NCBI RefSeq assembly: GCF_017876575.1
Contig: NZ_JAGIOE010000001.1
Location: 3,638,443 to 3,702,442, forward strand
Source: Paeniglutamicibacter psychrophenolicus
GTDB taxonomy: Bacteria > Actinomycetota > Actinomycetes > Actinomycetales > Micrococcaceae
Direction of reading: 5' to 3'
Length of the DNA stretch: 64,000 nt
The notes under the pieces: generated by a model
What the model was told of the DNA's origin: nothing
The model's database searches: none
What the model saw: only the letters and a program-made list of their open reading frames with translations
Part shown: piece after piece, positions 46,001 through 53,793 of the stretch
Layout of the letters: every line of letters starts with the position of its first letter
Position numbering within the stretch: the stretch's first letter is position 1
Translations under genes and position numbers: made by a program

Positions 46001-47068
46001 CACCCGGCGGTGGGCGGATACTTCGGCCCCGGCGACTCGTGGCGCATCAACGAGTTGCTGCTGCAGCTGGGTGATCCCGGGTGCGTGGAGCCGATGCTGC
46101 TGCTGGTGTCCGGGCTCGGCGGCTGGGCCCGGGCCTTGGAGGGAAGCGTGTTCATGGGCCTCGAGGCGCAGCTGGCGGCGTTCGCCCGCACCGCACCCGA
46201 TCTGGGCCGCGCCCTGGTGCTGTGCGGGGACAGGGATTTGGCCGGTTCGCGGGCAGCATCGCTGTGCGAGACGCGCTGGTATTTCCCGCGCGGCGCCGGA
46301 CCCGAGGTCCTCATGGGGTGGCCGCAGCTCCGCAAGGTTGCCCCGCAGGTGGGCCGGGGCGTGCTGCTGGGGCCCGATGAACCGGAGCACGGCACCGCGT
46401 TCCAAGTGCTCGACGACGCGGCGAGCCTGCCCCTGCCCGGCGGGGAGGTCCCCGGAACGTGGTTGTGTTCCGTGCCGTTGCCCGAATCCCTGGTCTCCGC
46501 CCAATTGCAGGCGCTGGATCCGGGGTCGGCCGCGGCTCCGGAACTGGCCATCGGGCTCTGCGGTCCGGACAACCGCACCTTCGTGTGGGCGCCGGGCCCC
46601 TGCGGGCTGGTCATCGGGCACGAGGGGTCGGGCAAGTCCACGTTGTTGAGGCACCTGTCCCTGCTGGGCGATGCGGATGCCGGTCACACCGTGCGCCTGG
46701 GCCTTGGGGACGAGTTGCCGGTGCAGGCCGAGGAGTTCATGCAGCGCCATCCGAAGGCTGCGCGGGTGCTGGTGGATCGCGCGGACCTGCGCGTGGCCCG
46801 GGCTGCGCGGGCCGCGGAGGTGCTGCTGGGCGCCGGGCTCCAGCTGGTGCTCAGCGCCGAACCCGGTTCACGGCTGCTGTTCGAGTTGGGGCTCTCGGCG
46901 GTGGTGCGCGATGCGCGTTCGTTCCTCGTGCTTGATCCGCAGTTCGGTGCGGACGCCGATCCCAGCGGCTTCAGGTTGCCTCCGGCCACCGTCAGCGTGC
47001 GCGGCCGTGCCATGGTCGCGGACCGGGGAACGATCCGCCAGGTCCAATGCGTGAATCGGGTTCCGTGA
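43001..47068 (+). CDS. FHA-TM-FtsK/SpoIIIE protein, EssC/EccC-like secretion ATPase
   Basis: 1,355 residues from ATG at 43001. Order: N-terminal domain (1-100); FHA domain (~107-176: WALGR, SRRHALV, ANGVW); two membrane helices (~209-231, 233-255); an Arg/Gly-rich linker; then three RecA-like FtsK modules. Module 1 has Walker A GTTGSGKS (~626) and Walker B LVVLIDEF (~727). Module 2 has a degenerate P-loop (GLPASGIEK, ~960). Module 3 has a canonical GHEGSGKS (~1205). This FHA-TM2-ATPase3 arrangement is that of type VII secretion motor EssC (which has two FHA domains) and EccC. No WXG100 substrate or other ecc/ess gene is in view. DNA translocation is the alternative. Confidence 0.85.
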   Translation: MGRKLFIRLVSATLGRPVLVELEAAEPLGGPVLASALARRWPQLRWHAGGRPLEQIARLPRQGRMLLCDVPAAPADLAPRRWQGADGGIEPAVLVVLRGPDPGGTLPLRRGLWALGRGGVDLPIGDLRLSRRHALVRVTETSIVLSDEGSANGVWFAQTPIRERRLLIGDTFSAGDSSFGVLPPGGLPAVPARWPLPPVPIDAEEPGSRMAMMLVGALAPLGLGVGLFLMTHSVFFLAFSAISLVTGGLPALLVLRGKAGFRRAWALSTTADAKRREDLAPPVGAVAAGLAAGASVDDDGFPAMVIGHGPLAAWLCTASGADPPVPRPGRGHREGGRGSRGRARRAQRHGPGNGNGAAGDADSETVVEPGVLSDSPVPLALKEGSAVWFQGPESVWGPVLRAVLVRWLPLLASGSLRVVVQGPAGFLPSEFAMLPGVQVSGANAPLAPDPRPTIVLLTGPGTLRAAVGESPGAAFPGAPARIHCGGPAPSPGAEVHIDCSTGRILLRAAGSELNPWLRPAPPAGIRKFRRSPGGRARPGRGRQSPETGASPHGTREPSLHVFTEGIGLPVLARAVSRMLPWVEAGPEAGGESGTGTPFGAVVGDTDAGPLRVDLDADGPHLLVAGTTGSGKSELLRTLVLGLSAESGPDALAFMLVDFKGGATLAPLRGLPHVQLFVSDLDAAEGERILELLGNELHRRETFLAAHAATDHRDYLRSRVPGDPPLPRLVVLIDEFRVFATELPQALERVIHIATVGRSLGIHLVLSTQRPAGTVSAPLRANIGSVIALRTIGEAESNDLIGSSVAARLDPSAPGLAYFRRGGGAPLGFRARVNARPSIPARLRAFGADLGATLFSEQLPHVGSGQGPAATGVPDSDASQGSDAELAAVVRGIVFRHRDIEPAPNPFSASLPQTLPAIGRAVLRQVPGGAGAIGLVDRPKLPQAGPLVFDPRTTARLMVCGLPASGIEKVPGLLLHAVNRQSWRMPTLLLDGNGTHGALRGHPAVGGYFGPGDSWRINELLLQLGDPGCVEPMLLLVSGLGGWARALEGSVFMGLEAQLAAFARTAPDLGRALVLCGDRDLAGSRAASLCETRWYFPRGAGPEVLMGWPQLRKVAPQVGRGVLLGPDEPEHGTAFQVLDDAASLPLPGGEVPGTWLCSVPLPESLVSAQLQALDPGSAAAPELAIGLCGPDNRTFVWAPGPCGLVIGHEGSGKSTLLRHLSLLGDADAGHTVRLGLGDELPVQAEEFMQRHPKAARVLVDRADLRVARAARAAEVLLGAGLQLVLSAEPGSRLLFELGLSAVVRDARSFLVLDPQFGADADPSGFRLPPATVSVRGRAMVADRGTIRQVQCVNRVP

Positions 47069-47100
47069 ACCACCCGGCCCCGCGATGGGGCGCCCGGGAA

Positions 47101-47547
47101 TCAAGGTTGGTTGCCGGCCCCCGGGTCGGCCGTCGGCCGGTCACCCAGGAACGCCGTGGTGCGCGGGTCAAAGAGCAGCACAACGACCACCGCCGCGGGC
47201 ACCAGCCACAGCCACGCCACCAGTGCGTCTCCGCTCTGGAAGTAGGGGATGGCCAGGATGATCTGGAAGACCTGCCACATCAACGCCGCGGCACGCGTCC
47301 AGGCCCGGGCCCGGAAGAAGTGGTGGGCCACCAGCAGCTGCCAGGCACCGGCCGCAATGATCAGCACCAGCATGAAGATCCGTGCCCCCATGCCCAGCAT
47401 GCCCGTCTGCCCCAGGGACAGGGCATAGGTCAGTGCGTAGGCGAGCACCGCCAGCCCCTCGAGGACCAGAAGCACCGAAATCAGCAGCACCGATATCGGG
47501 CGGCGTTGGATCGCGGGGCGGTTGGACTGGGGCACTGGCTGGTTCAT
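47101..47547 (-). CDS. Four-helix membrane protein of unknown function
   Basis: 148 residues from ATG at 47547, with GAGG upstream (GTG one codon earlier is possible). Hydrophobic segments at ~18-42, 52-75, 83-100 and 105-127. Ends in Pro/Asn residues. It converges on the EssC-like gene with a 32-base gap. No family recognised. Confidence 0.65.
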   Translation of the reverse strand: MNQPVPQSNRPAIQRRPISVLLISVLLVLEGLAVLAYALTYALSLGQTGMLGMGARIFMLVLIIAAGAWQLLVAHHFFRARAWTRAAALMWQVFQIILAIPYFQSGDALVAWLWLVPAAVVVVLLFDPRTTAFLGDRPTADPGAGNQP

Positions 47548-47877
47548 CACGCCTCAAATCTAGTACGGCCACCACCTGCGAGGCCAAAGCCAAGGCAGGG
47601 CCAGCGTGTGACAAAGACCCCGCAACCGGCCAAAAAACACCCTTGTCACGACGGGACAAACCTGTTAGCGGGAGCCCTGAAACGGGTGCTTGTGACCAAG
47701 CACTCAAGGAAGCCAAGGTATTTGCAACACAGGACCCTTGTTTACGTGAACGTAACATGAAAACCTTGTTAGGCAGTCGATCGGGTATGGCAATTTTCCC
47801 GTCGCACTGCTTTTGCCCGGCCTTACGGCCCAGGGCGATCCCCTCACTTTTCCTACCCCCAAGGAGCATCAACAAGC
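47548..47877 (+). other. 330-base whiB upstream region
   Basis: No gene is seen. It has AT-rich islands unusual in this window (47690-47800). TTACGT at 47742-47747 and ACGTAA at 47750-47755 form a 6-2-6 palindrome about 120 bases before the whiB start. AAGGAG at 47861-47866 is the whiB ribosome-binding site. Confidence 0.5.
47742..47755. promoter_or_regulatory. Palindromic operator-like site upstream of whiB
   Basis: TTACGTGAACGTAA, perfect 6-bp arms separated by GA. It does not match the CRP-like TGTGA-N6-TCACA site known to control whiB1 in mycobacteria, so another regulator is likely. Confidence 0.45.
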
Positions 47878-48126
47878 ATGGATTGGCGTAGCCGCGCGGC
47901 CTGTCTGGACAAGGACCCGGAACTATTTTTCCCCGTCGGGAACACCGGACCGGCCCTTCTCCAGATTGAAGAAGCCAAGAGTGTCTGCCGACGGTGCCCC
48001 GTGGTGGACACGTGTCTGGCATGGGCCATCGAGTCCGGCCAGGATGCCGGGGTCTGGGGCGGAATGAGCGAAGACGAGCGCCGGGCGCTGAAGCGCCGGG
48101 CAGCACGGGCCCGTCGAGCCTCCTAG
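47878..48126 (+). CDS. WhiB1-like iron-sulfur regulator
   Basis: 82 residues from ATG, with AAGGAG ten bases upstream. Four cluster ligands: Cys9, Cys37, Cys40 and Cys46 (C-x2-C-x5-C spacing), the GVWGG turn (58-62) and a basic end (KRRAARARRAS) for DNA contact. 'MDWRSRAACLDKDPELFFPVGN' is nearly the M. tuberculosis WhiB1 start. WhiB1 binds a NO-sensitive 4Fe-4S cluster and the primary sigma factor. Single-gene unit with its own terminator. Confidence 0.95.
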   Translation: MDWRSRAACLDKDPELFFPVGNTGPALLQIEEAKSVCRRCPVVDTCLAWAIESGQDAGVWGGMSEDERRALKRRAARARRAS

Positions 48127-48153
48127 GTCGATTGGTGCTCCACAGCACACCAA

Positions 48154-48190
48154 GGTGAGGGGTCGGTTCCACTGGAACCGACCCCTCACC
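48154..48190 (+). terminator. Terminator after whiB
   Basis: A perfect 17-bp stem (GGTGAGGGGTCGGTTCC at 48154-48170 with 48174-48190) and a 3-base ACT loop. No U-tract. Confidence 0.75.
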
Positions 48191-48292
48191 TGCATTTAGG
48201 CCCCAATGCCGGCCGCACCGGCCGCGCAAGAACCACGTGCCGCCCGTGTGGCACACTCCCCCAAGTCCCCAACCACTGGTTACGATCGATAA

Positions 48293-50461
48293 GTGACAGC
48301 GCCACACACCGACCCCCGCCTCGGCACGATCCTCGATGAACGCTATCGACTCGATGCCCGCATTGCCGACGGCGGCATGTCCACCGTCTACCGAGCCACG
48401 GACCTGCGGCTGCACCGCACGGTTGCCGTGAAGGTCCTGCACGCCCACCTGGCCTCGGACCCCGTCATCCTGGAACGCTTCGAGGCCGAGGCGATCATCG
48501 CCGCCGGGCTGACCCACGACAACATCGTGGGCATCCGCGACCACCACGTCTCGGGGTCCACCGCCTACCTGGTGATGGAATTCGTGCGCGGGCTGAACCT
48601 GAGCCAGTCGCTGAAATCCCGCGGCCGCTATACCCCGCGCCAGGCGCTGGTGGTGCTGCAGGCGATCTGCACCGGGCTGTCGGTCGCGCACGAGGAAGGC
48701 ATCGTGCACCGCGACATGAAGCCGGCCAACGTGCTGATTTCCGACGAGGGCCGCATCAAGGTCGCCGACTTCGGGCTGGCCCGGGCCGCCACCGCGCACA
48801 CCAACGCCACCAATTTCCTCGGCACCGCCGCCTACATCTCCCCCGAGCTGGCCAAGGGCGAACCGGCCGACGAACGCAGCGACATCTACGCCGTGGGCAT
48901 CATCGCCTACGAGCTGCTCACCGGCCGCCAGCCCTTCACCTCGGACAGCGCGTACGGGTTGGCGTTCAAGCACATCAACGACGACGTCCCGCCGCCCTCG
49001 GCACTCGTGCCCGGGCTGTCGGGCGAACTCGACGAGCTCGTCGCGTACTGCACCAACAAGGACCCCGAGGACCGGCCGCAGAACGCCTCGTTCCTGCTCA
49101 GCGACCTGCGGCAGATCCACGACTCGCTGTCCCCCGCCCAACTGGACCTGGGTTCGGCGACCCTCGGCGGGCTCAAGGACCTGATCCCCCCGGCGACCTC
49201 TGCACACACCTCGGTGCACGAGGCCCTGGCCCAGGCCCAGGAGTACCGCGATTCCGCCGCGGCCGGGCGGGCCGCCAACGGCGCCGACGCGACGATGGCA
49301 CTGCCGGCCGCCGCCGGGGGCCCCACGTCCGAAGACGCCACCCGTGCGCTGGGCGTTGCCGGGGACCAGACCACCATCCTGGGCGGCGCCGGGCACACCC
49401 GGGCCTTCGACGAGACCTGGGACCACGCCCAGGCCGGGCCGTCCCACACCCAGGCTCTGGAGCCCAGGGAGCAGCGTCCGGTGTCCGCCCGGCAGGCAAG
49501 GAAGAACGCCAAGGCCGCGGCGATCGCGTGGAAGAAGGATGCGCAGATCCCGACGCACCAGCTGGCACCCCGGACCCCGGCGCGCCGCAAGTGGCTTATC
49601 GGGGTCCTGTTGGTGCTGCTGGCCTCGATCGTTGCCGCGGTGTCCCTGTTCTTCGGCATGGGCCCGGGCGCACCCTTCCAGATCCCCGCGCTGAAGGGCG
49701 CCTCCGCCAGCCAGGCGGTCGACCAGCTGGCGGCCACCGGGGTCAAGGCAGCCAGCCGCGAGATATTCGACGACAAGCTTGAGCGTGGCCTCGTGGTTGG
49801 AAGTGAACCCGCCGCCGGGGAAACCATCCGCCGATTTCAAGGCCTCCAGCTCCTGGTCTCCAAGGGTCCCGAGCTCTTCGCCGTCCCGAACCTGACCGGT
49901 CGACCGCAGGCAGCAGCAGAGAAGGACCTGAAGGCCGCGAACCTGGCCGCCGGCAAGGTCACGAAGAAGTATTCCGAGGAAGTCGCCAAGGGCGTGGTGC
50001 TCGGCCACGACCCCGAACCCGGGAAGAAGCTGCGGCGCGGCAGCAAGATCGCGCTGACCGTTTCCCGGGGGCCCGCCCCCGTGGATGTCCCCTCGCTGGC
50101 CGGGCTCGATGCCAAGCAGGCGGATGCCGCATTGAACCAGGCCGGGCTGAAGGGCAAGTCCTTCGGCAAGGAGTACAGCACCACGGTGCCCTCCGGGCAG
50201 GTCATGTCCCAGAAACCGGCCGGCGGGCAAGTCGAGCGCGGCACAACTGTCGAGTACATCGTGTCGCGCGGTCCGAGGATGATCGAGGTACCTAATATGC
50301 AAGGCAAGCAACTCCGCGAAGCGCGGGAGACCCTTGAAGGACTCGGATTCAAGGTCACGGACAAAAAAGCATTAGGTGGGTTATTCGGTACAGTTCACAC
50401 CCAGACTCCGGCGGGCGGAACCGCGCCCGAGGGTTCAATAATTCACCTTCTGGTGATCTAG
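48293..50461 (+). CDS. pknL: PASTA-domain serine/threonine kinase, PknL type
   Basis: 722 residues from GTG. Kinase domain (~17-285): Gly-rich loop ADGGMSTVY, Lys47 (VAVK), catalytic Asp141 (HRDMKPAN), DFG at 159-161, activation loop TNATNFLGTAAY. A juxtamembrane linker (285-430) leads to a helix (~434-456), then four PASTA repeats outside (~462-722). PASTA domains bind muropeptides, so it senses cell-wall status. Being next to convergent aroG matches M. tuberculosis pknL, though mycobacterial PknL lacks PASTA. Confidence 0.92.
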   Translation: MTAPHTDPRLGTILDERYRLDARIADGGMSTVYRATDLRLHRTVAVKVLHAHLASDPVILERFEAEAIIAAGLTHDNIVGIRDHHVSGSTAYLVMEFVRGLNLSQSLKSRGRYTPRQALVVLQAICTGLSVAHEEGIVHRDMKPANVLISDEGRIKVADFGLARAATAHTNATNFLGTAAYISPELAKGEPADERSDIYAVGIIAYELLTGRQPFTSDSAYGLAFKHINDDVPPPSALVPGLSGELDELVAYCTNKDPEDRPQNASFLLSDLRQIHDSLSPAQLDLGSATLGGLKDLIPPATSAHTSVHEALAQAQEYRDSAAAGRAANGADATMALPAAAGGPTSEDATRALGVAGDQTTILGGAGHTRAFDETWDHAQAGPSHTQALEPREQRPVSARQARKNAKAAAIAWKKDAQIPTHQLAPRTPARRKWLIGVLLVLLASIVAAVSLFFGMGPGAPFQIPALKGASASQAVDQLAATGVKAASREIFDDKLERGLVVGSEPAAGETIRRFQGLQLLVSKGPELFAVPNLTGRPQAAAEKDLKAANLAAGKVTKKYSEEVAKGVVLGHDPEPGKKLRRGSKIALTVSRGPAPVDVPSLAGLDAKQADAALNQAGLKGKSFGKEYSTTVPSGQVMSQKPAGGQVERGTTVEYIVSRGPRMIEVPNMQGKQLREARETLEGLGFKVTDKKALGGLFGTVHTQTPAGGTAPEGSIIHLLVI

Positions 50462-50531
50462 GACCCCGGGTGAGGTGCATGGCGCGGAACCCGGGCTGCC
50501 GGAGTTCTCCGCGATCCACCGAGGAAAACCG

Positions 50532-50578
50532 ATGGCCGGGTTCCATCCCCTGAAACACAGGGGATGGAACCCGGCCAT
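50532..50578. terminator. Bidirectional terminator between pknL and aroG
   Basis: Perfect 21-bp arms at 50532-50552 and 50558-50578 with an AAACA loop, midway between two convergent genes. Confidence 0.88.
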
Positions 50579-50599
50579 TGCCGTTCTGGCGGGATGCGG

Positions 50600-51997
50600 C
50601 TAGCTGCGGACTCCGCGCTTGGCCAGCGCACCGGAGACCAGGAAGGCCATTTCCAGGGACTGCTTGTGGTTCAGGCGCGGATCGCAGACCGACTCGTAGA
50701 GGTCGTCGAACTGCTCCTGGCGGATCGGGTCGGCACCGCCCAGGCACTCGGCCACGTCGTCGCCGGTCATCTCCACGTGCAGGCCACCGGGGTAGGTGCC
50801 CAGCGAATCGTGGACCTCGAAGAAGCCGCGGACCTCGTCCATGACGTCGTCGAAGCGGCGGGTCTTGTAGCCGTTCTCCGAGGTGACGGTGTTCCCGTGC
50901 ATCGGGTCGGTGACCCAGAGGACCTGGGCGCCGGAGGCGGTGACCTTCTCGACCAGGTTCGGCAGCTTCTCACGGATGTTGGCCGCACCCATGCGGGTGA
51001 TGAAGGTCAGGCGGCCCGGCTCGCGGTTCGGGTCCAGCTTCTCGATGAGCGCCAGCGCGTCCTCGGGGGTGGTGGTCGGGCCGAGCTTGACGCCGATCGG
51101 GTTGCGCACCCGGGAGAGGAAGTCCACGTGTGCGCCGTCCAGCTGGCGGGTGCGCTCACCGATCCACAGGAAGTGGCCACTGGTGTCGTAGGGCTGGGAG
51201 GTGCGCGAGTCGGTGCGGGTCAGCGCGCGCTCGTAGTCCAGCAGTAGCGCCTCGTGGGAGGCGAAGAACTCGGTGCGCTTCAGCGCCTCGAAGTCCGCGC
51301 CGCAGGCGTCCATGAACTTCACCGCGCGGTCGATCTCCCCGGCGAGCTGCTCGTAGGCGGTGTGCGCCGGGTTCGCCATGAAGCCGGCGTTCCAGGAGTG
51401 CACCGAGCGCAGGTCCGCGAAGCCGCCCTGGGTGAAGGCGCGGATCAGGTTCAGCGTGGCGGAGGAGGTGTTGTAGGCCTCGACCATGCGGCGCGGGTCG
51501 TGCGCGCGGGATTCGGGGGTGAAGTCGTAGCCGTTGACGATGTCGCCGCGGAAGGCCGGCAGCGTGACCCCGTCGCGGGTCTCGTCGTTGGAGGAACGCG
51601 GCTTGGCGAACTGGCCCGCCATGCGCCCCATCTTGATGACCGGCATCGAGGCGCCGTAGGTCAGCACGACGGCCATCTGCAAGATGGTCTTCACGCGGGC
51701 GGAGATCTTGTCGGCGGTGGCGCCGTCGAAGGTCTCGGCGCAGTCCCCGCCCTGGAGCAGGAAGGCCTTGCCCTGGGCCGCGGCAGCCAGGCGATCGCGC
51801 AGGATGTCCACCTCGCCGGCAAAGACCAGCGGCGGGCGGGAACCGAGTTCGCGGACGGACTCGGCATAATGCGGGCTCTCGCTCCACGTCGGCTGCTGGG
51901 CGATGGGCAGGGTGCGCCAGATGTCCAGTGCGGGGTCGGCTGCTGGGCCGGCCGGGGATTGTCCGGGCAATGAGGAAGTCGAAGATAGCTGAGTCAC
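50600..51997 (-). CDS. aroG: Class II DAHP synthase
   Basis: 465 residues from ATG. Class II motifs: 'PPLVFAGEVDILRDRLAAAAQGKAFLLQGGDCAETF' (metal Cys in GGDCAE), 'KMGRMAGQFAKPRSS', 'GFMANPAH', 'VRNPIGVKLGPTTTPED', 'TRMGAANIREKLP' and 'WVTDPMHGNT'. It condenses PEP and erythrose 4-phosphate as the first shikimate step. Actinobacterial forms are feedback controlled and bind chorismate mutase; such a mutase is encoded at 2139-2531. Confidence 0.97.
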   Translation of the reverse strand: MTQLSSTSSLPGQSPAGPAADPALDIWRTLPIAQQPTWSESPHYAESVRELGSRPPLVFAGEVDILRDRLAAAAQGKAFLLQGGDCAETFDGATADKISARVKTILQMAVVLTYGASMPVIKMGRMAGQFAKPRSSNDETRDGVTLPAFRGDIVNGYDFTPESRAHDPRRMVEAYNTSSATLNLIRAFTQGGFADLRSVHSWNAGFMANPAHTAYEQLAGEIDRAVKFMDACGADFEALKRTEFFASHEALLLDYERALTRTDSRTSQPYDTSGHFLWIGERTRQLDGAHVDFLSRVRNPIGVKLGPTTTPEDALALIEKLDPNREPGRLTFITRMGAANIREKLPNLVEKVTASGAQVLWVTDPMHGNTVTSENGYKTRRFDDVMDEVRGFFEVHDSLGTYPGGLHVEMTGDDVAECLGGADPIRQEQFDDLYESVCDPRLNHKQSLEMAFLVSGALAKRGVRS

Positions 51998-52091
51998 CCC
52001 TCTAGGGTAAACCGCCCCGGGGCCCGGCGGGCATTTTGCGCGTAACCGTCCGACTCGGAGCGTTCACAGTGCCGCGCACCGGCAACAGCTG

Positions 52092-52799
52092 CTACTTCTT
52101 CTTGCCGTTCCCGCGGCGCTCGGCATCAAGCTTGGCCTTCACCGTGGCCGCGTAGGTGTCCACGTATTCCTGCCCGGACAGGCGCATGATCGCGTACATG
52201 ATCTCGTCCACCACCGAGCGCTGCACGAAGCGGTCCTCGCTCATCCCGGCGTAGCGGGAGAAGTCCAGCGGCTCGCCGATGATCATGCCCACGCGGCGGA
52301 TGGTCGGCACCCGCTTGCCGATGGGCTGGACCTTGTCGGTGCCGATCATCGCGATCGGGATCACCGGGACCCCGGCCTCCAGCGCCAGCTTCGCGACTCC
52401 CAGCTTGCCGCGGTAGAGCCGGCCGTCGGGGCTGCGGGTGCCCTCGGGGTAGATGCCCAGCAGGGATCCGTCGAGAAGCGCCTGGGCTCCGGCACCCAGC
52501 GAGTTCGCGCTGGCGGCCCCGCCGGAGCGGTCCATCGGGATCTGGTTGATCATGCGGAAGAACCAGGCGGTGATCCGGCCCTTGGGTCCCTTGCCGGTGA
52601 AGTAGTCCATCTTCGCCAGGAAGATCACCGTGCGGTCCACGGCCACGGGCAGGAAGATCGAATCCGATACCGAGAGGTGGTTGCTGGCCAGGATCGCGCC
52701 CCCCTCGGCCGGGATGTTCTCCAGCCCCTTGACCCAGGGGCGGAAAAACACGTTCACCAGCGGCCCGACGATGAACCTCTTCATGAATTGGTAGAACAT
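52092..52799 (-). CDS. 1-acylglycerol-3-phosphate acyltransferase (PlsC family)
   Basis: 235 residues from ATG. The catalytic NHxxxxD is NHLSVSD (His41, Asp46), and the phosphate-binding EGTR is at 118-121. 'GVPVIPIAMIGTD' is the third PlsC motif. The first 30 residues are hydrophobic enough to sit at the membrane. Ends in a basic tail (ERRGNGKKK). It makes phosphatidic acid. Divergent from the hydrolase gene, with a shared palindromic site between them. Confidence 0.93.
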   Translation of the reverse strand: MFYQFMKRFIVGPLVNVFFRPWVKGLENIPAEGGAILASNHLSVSDSIFLPVAVDRTVIFLAKMDYFTGKGPKGRITAWFFRMINQIPMDRSGGAASANSLGAGAQALLDGSLLGIYPEGTRSPDGRLYRGKLGVAKLALEAGVPVIPIAMIGTDKVQPIGKRVPTIRRVGMIIGEPLDFSRYAGMSEDRFVQRSVVDEIMYAIMRLSGQEYVDTYAATVKAKLDAERRGNGKKK

Positions 52800-52911
52800 T
52801 TCCGTGGATGCCTTCCGGGCCGAGGTGCGGGGGTTCGGGTGGGTGCTGCGGTGCTCCCCTTCGAGCCCGCGCGCCCAGGGCCAGCGGACCTGGCGGGGAA
52901 TGCCGGGTTCT

Positions 52912-52928
52912 CAGTTAGGCTCTAACTG
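52912..52928. promoter_or_regulatory. Palindromic operator between plsC-like and hydrolase genes
   Basis: CAGTTAG-GCT-CTAACTG, a perfect 7-3-7 inverted repeat. The central TAGGCT also reads as a -10 box for the rightward gene, so a bound repressor would block it. TetR-family sites look like this; the regulator is not in the window. Confidence 0.55.
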
Positions 52929-53025
52929 TAGGCAAAACAACGCCATCGGTCACACTCGGCACGACGCACGCACCGGGTCCACCTCCGCGGCGAACCTCCG
53001 ATTCCCACCCAGGAGCACGCACCAG

Positions 53026-53793
53026 ATGCCAGAGACACCAGGGTCCGCCGGCCCCAATGCACCGTTCCACCACGACGGGACGAACGGCGAGGCGGTGTTG
53101 GTGCTGCACGGGTTCACGGCCGGGCCGGCCGGGCTGCTGCCGTGGGCCCGGGCCCTGGCCGGGGCCGGCTACACCGTGGACCTGCCGCTGCTGCCCGGGC
53201 ACGGCACCAGCTGGCAGGATCTGGCCGGCACGAAGTACACGCAGATCCTCGACGCGGTTCACCAGTGCTACGCGGCGCTGGCCGCCACGCATTCGAGGGT
53301 CTTCGTTGCGGGCCTGTCGATGGGAGGTGCGCTGGCGCTGAACCTCGCCTCGACCCATGCGGTGGCAGGGCTTGCCCTGGTGAACCCGGGGCTGACCATC
53401 GCCTCCCCGCTGGCCCCCTTCACCGGGGCGTTGCGCTTCGTGGCGCCAAGCGTCGCGGCCATCGCCAACGACATCGCCAAGCCCGGCGGCAACGAGCATG
53501 CCTACGACCGCACCCCGGTGGCCGGGGTGCACGAGCTGCGCAAGCTTTTCAAGGACACCGCCGCGCGCCTGGGGTCGGTCACCGCGCCGGTGATCGTGTT
53601 CCGCTCGGACACCGACCACGTGGTGCCCGAATCCAGCCTCGAGGTGCTGCGCGCCGGACTCAAGGCGGGTGTCCACCTTGAGGTGAAACGGTTGACGCGC
53701 AGCTACCACGTGGCCACGCTTGACTATGAGGCGGAAGAGATTTTCGCCCGCTCCATCGAGTTCTTTCAGGAAGTGGACAGCAGCAGGCCATGA
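53026..53793 (+). CDS. Alpha/beta-hydrolase, carboxylesterase/monoacylglycerol lipase type
   Basis: 255 residues from ATG at 53026, with AGGAG ten bases upstream; the longer open frame has no ribosome-binding site. 'VLVLHGFTAGP' (oxyanion), nucleophile Ser98 in GLSMG, acid near Asp195/Asp197 (RSDTDHVVP) and His228 (SYHVAT). Resembles Est30/geobacterial monoglyceride lipase. The next gene overlaps by 4 bases. Confidence 0.9.
   Translation: MPETPGSAGPNAPFHHDGTNGEAVLVLHGFTAGPAGLLPWARALAGAGYTVDLPLLPGHGTSWQDLAGTKYTQILDAVHQCYAALAATHSRVFVAGLSMGGALALNLASTHAVAGLALVNPGLTIASPLAPFTGALRFVAPSVAAIANDIAKPGGNEHAYDRTPVAGVHELRKLFKDTAARLGSVTAPVIVFRSDTDHVVPESSLEVLRAGLKAGVHLEVKRLTRSYHVATLDYEAEEIFARSIEFFQEVDSSRP

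Noticed and set aside
47168-50311. 1,047-codon leftward ORF opposite pknL
   Set aside because: Its translation is low-complexity Gly/Arg/Asp-rich with no motif, while the plus strand has a complete kinase and PASTA repeats.
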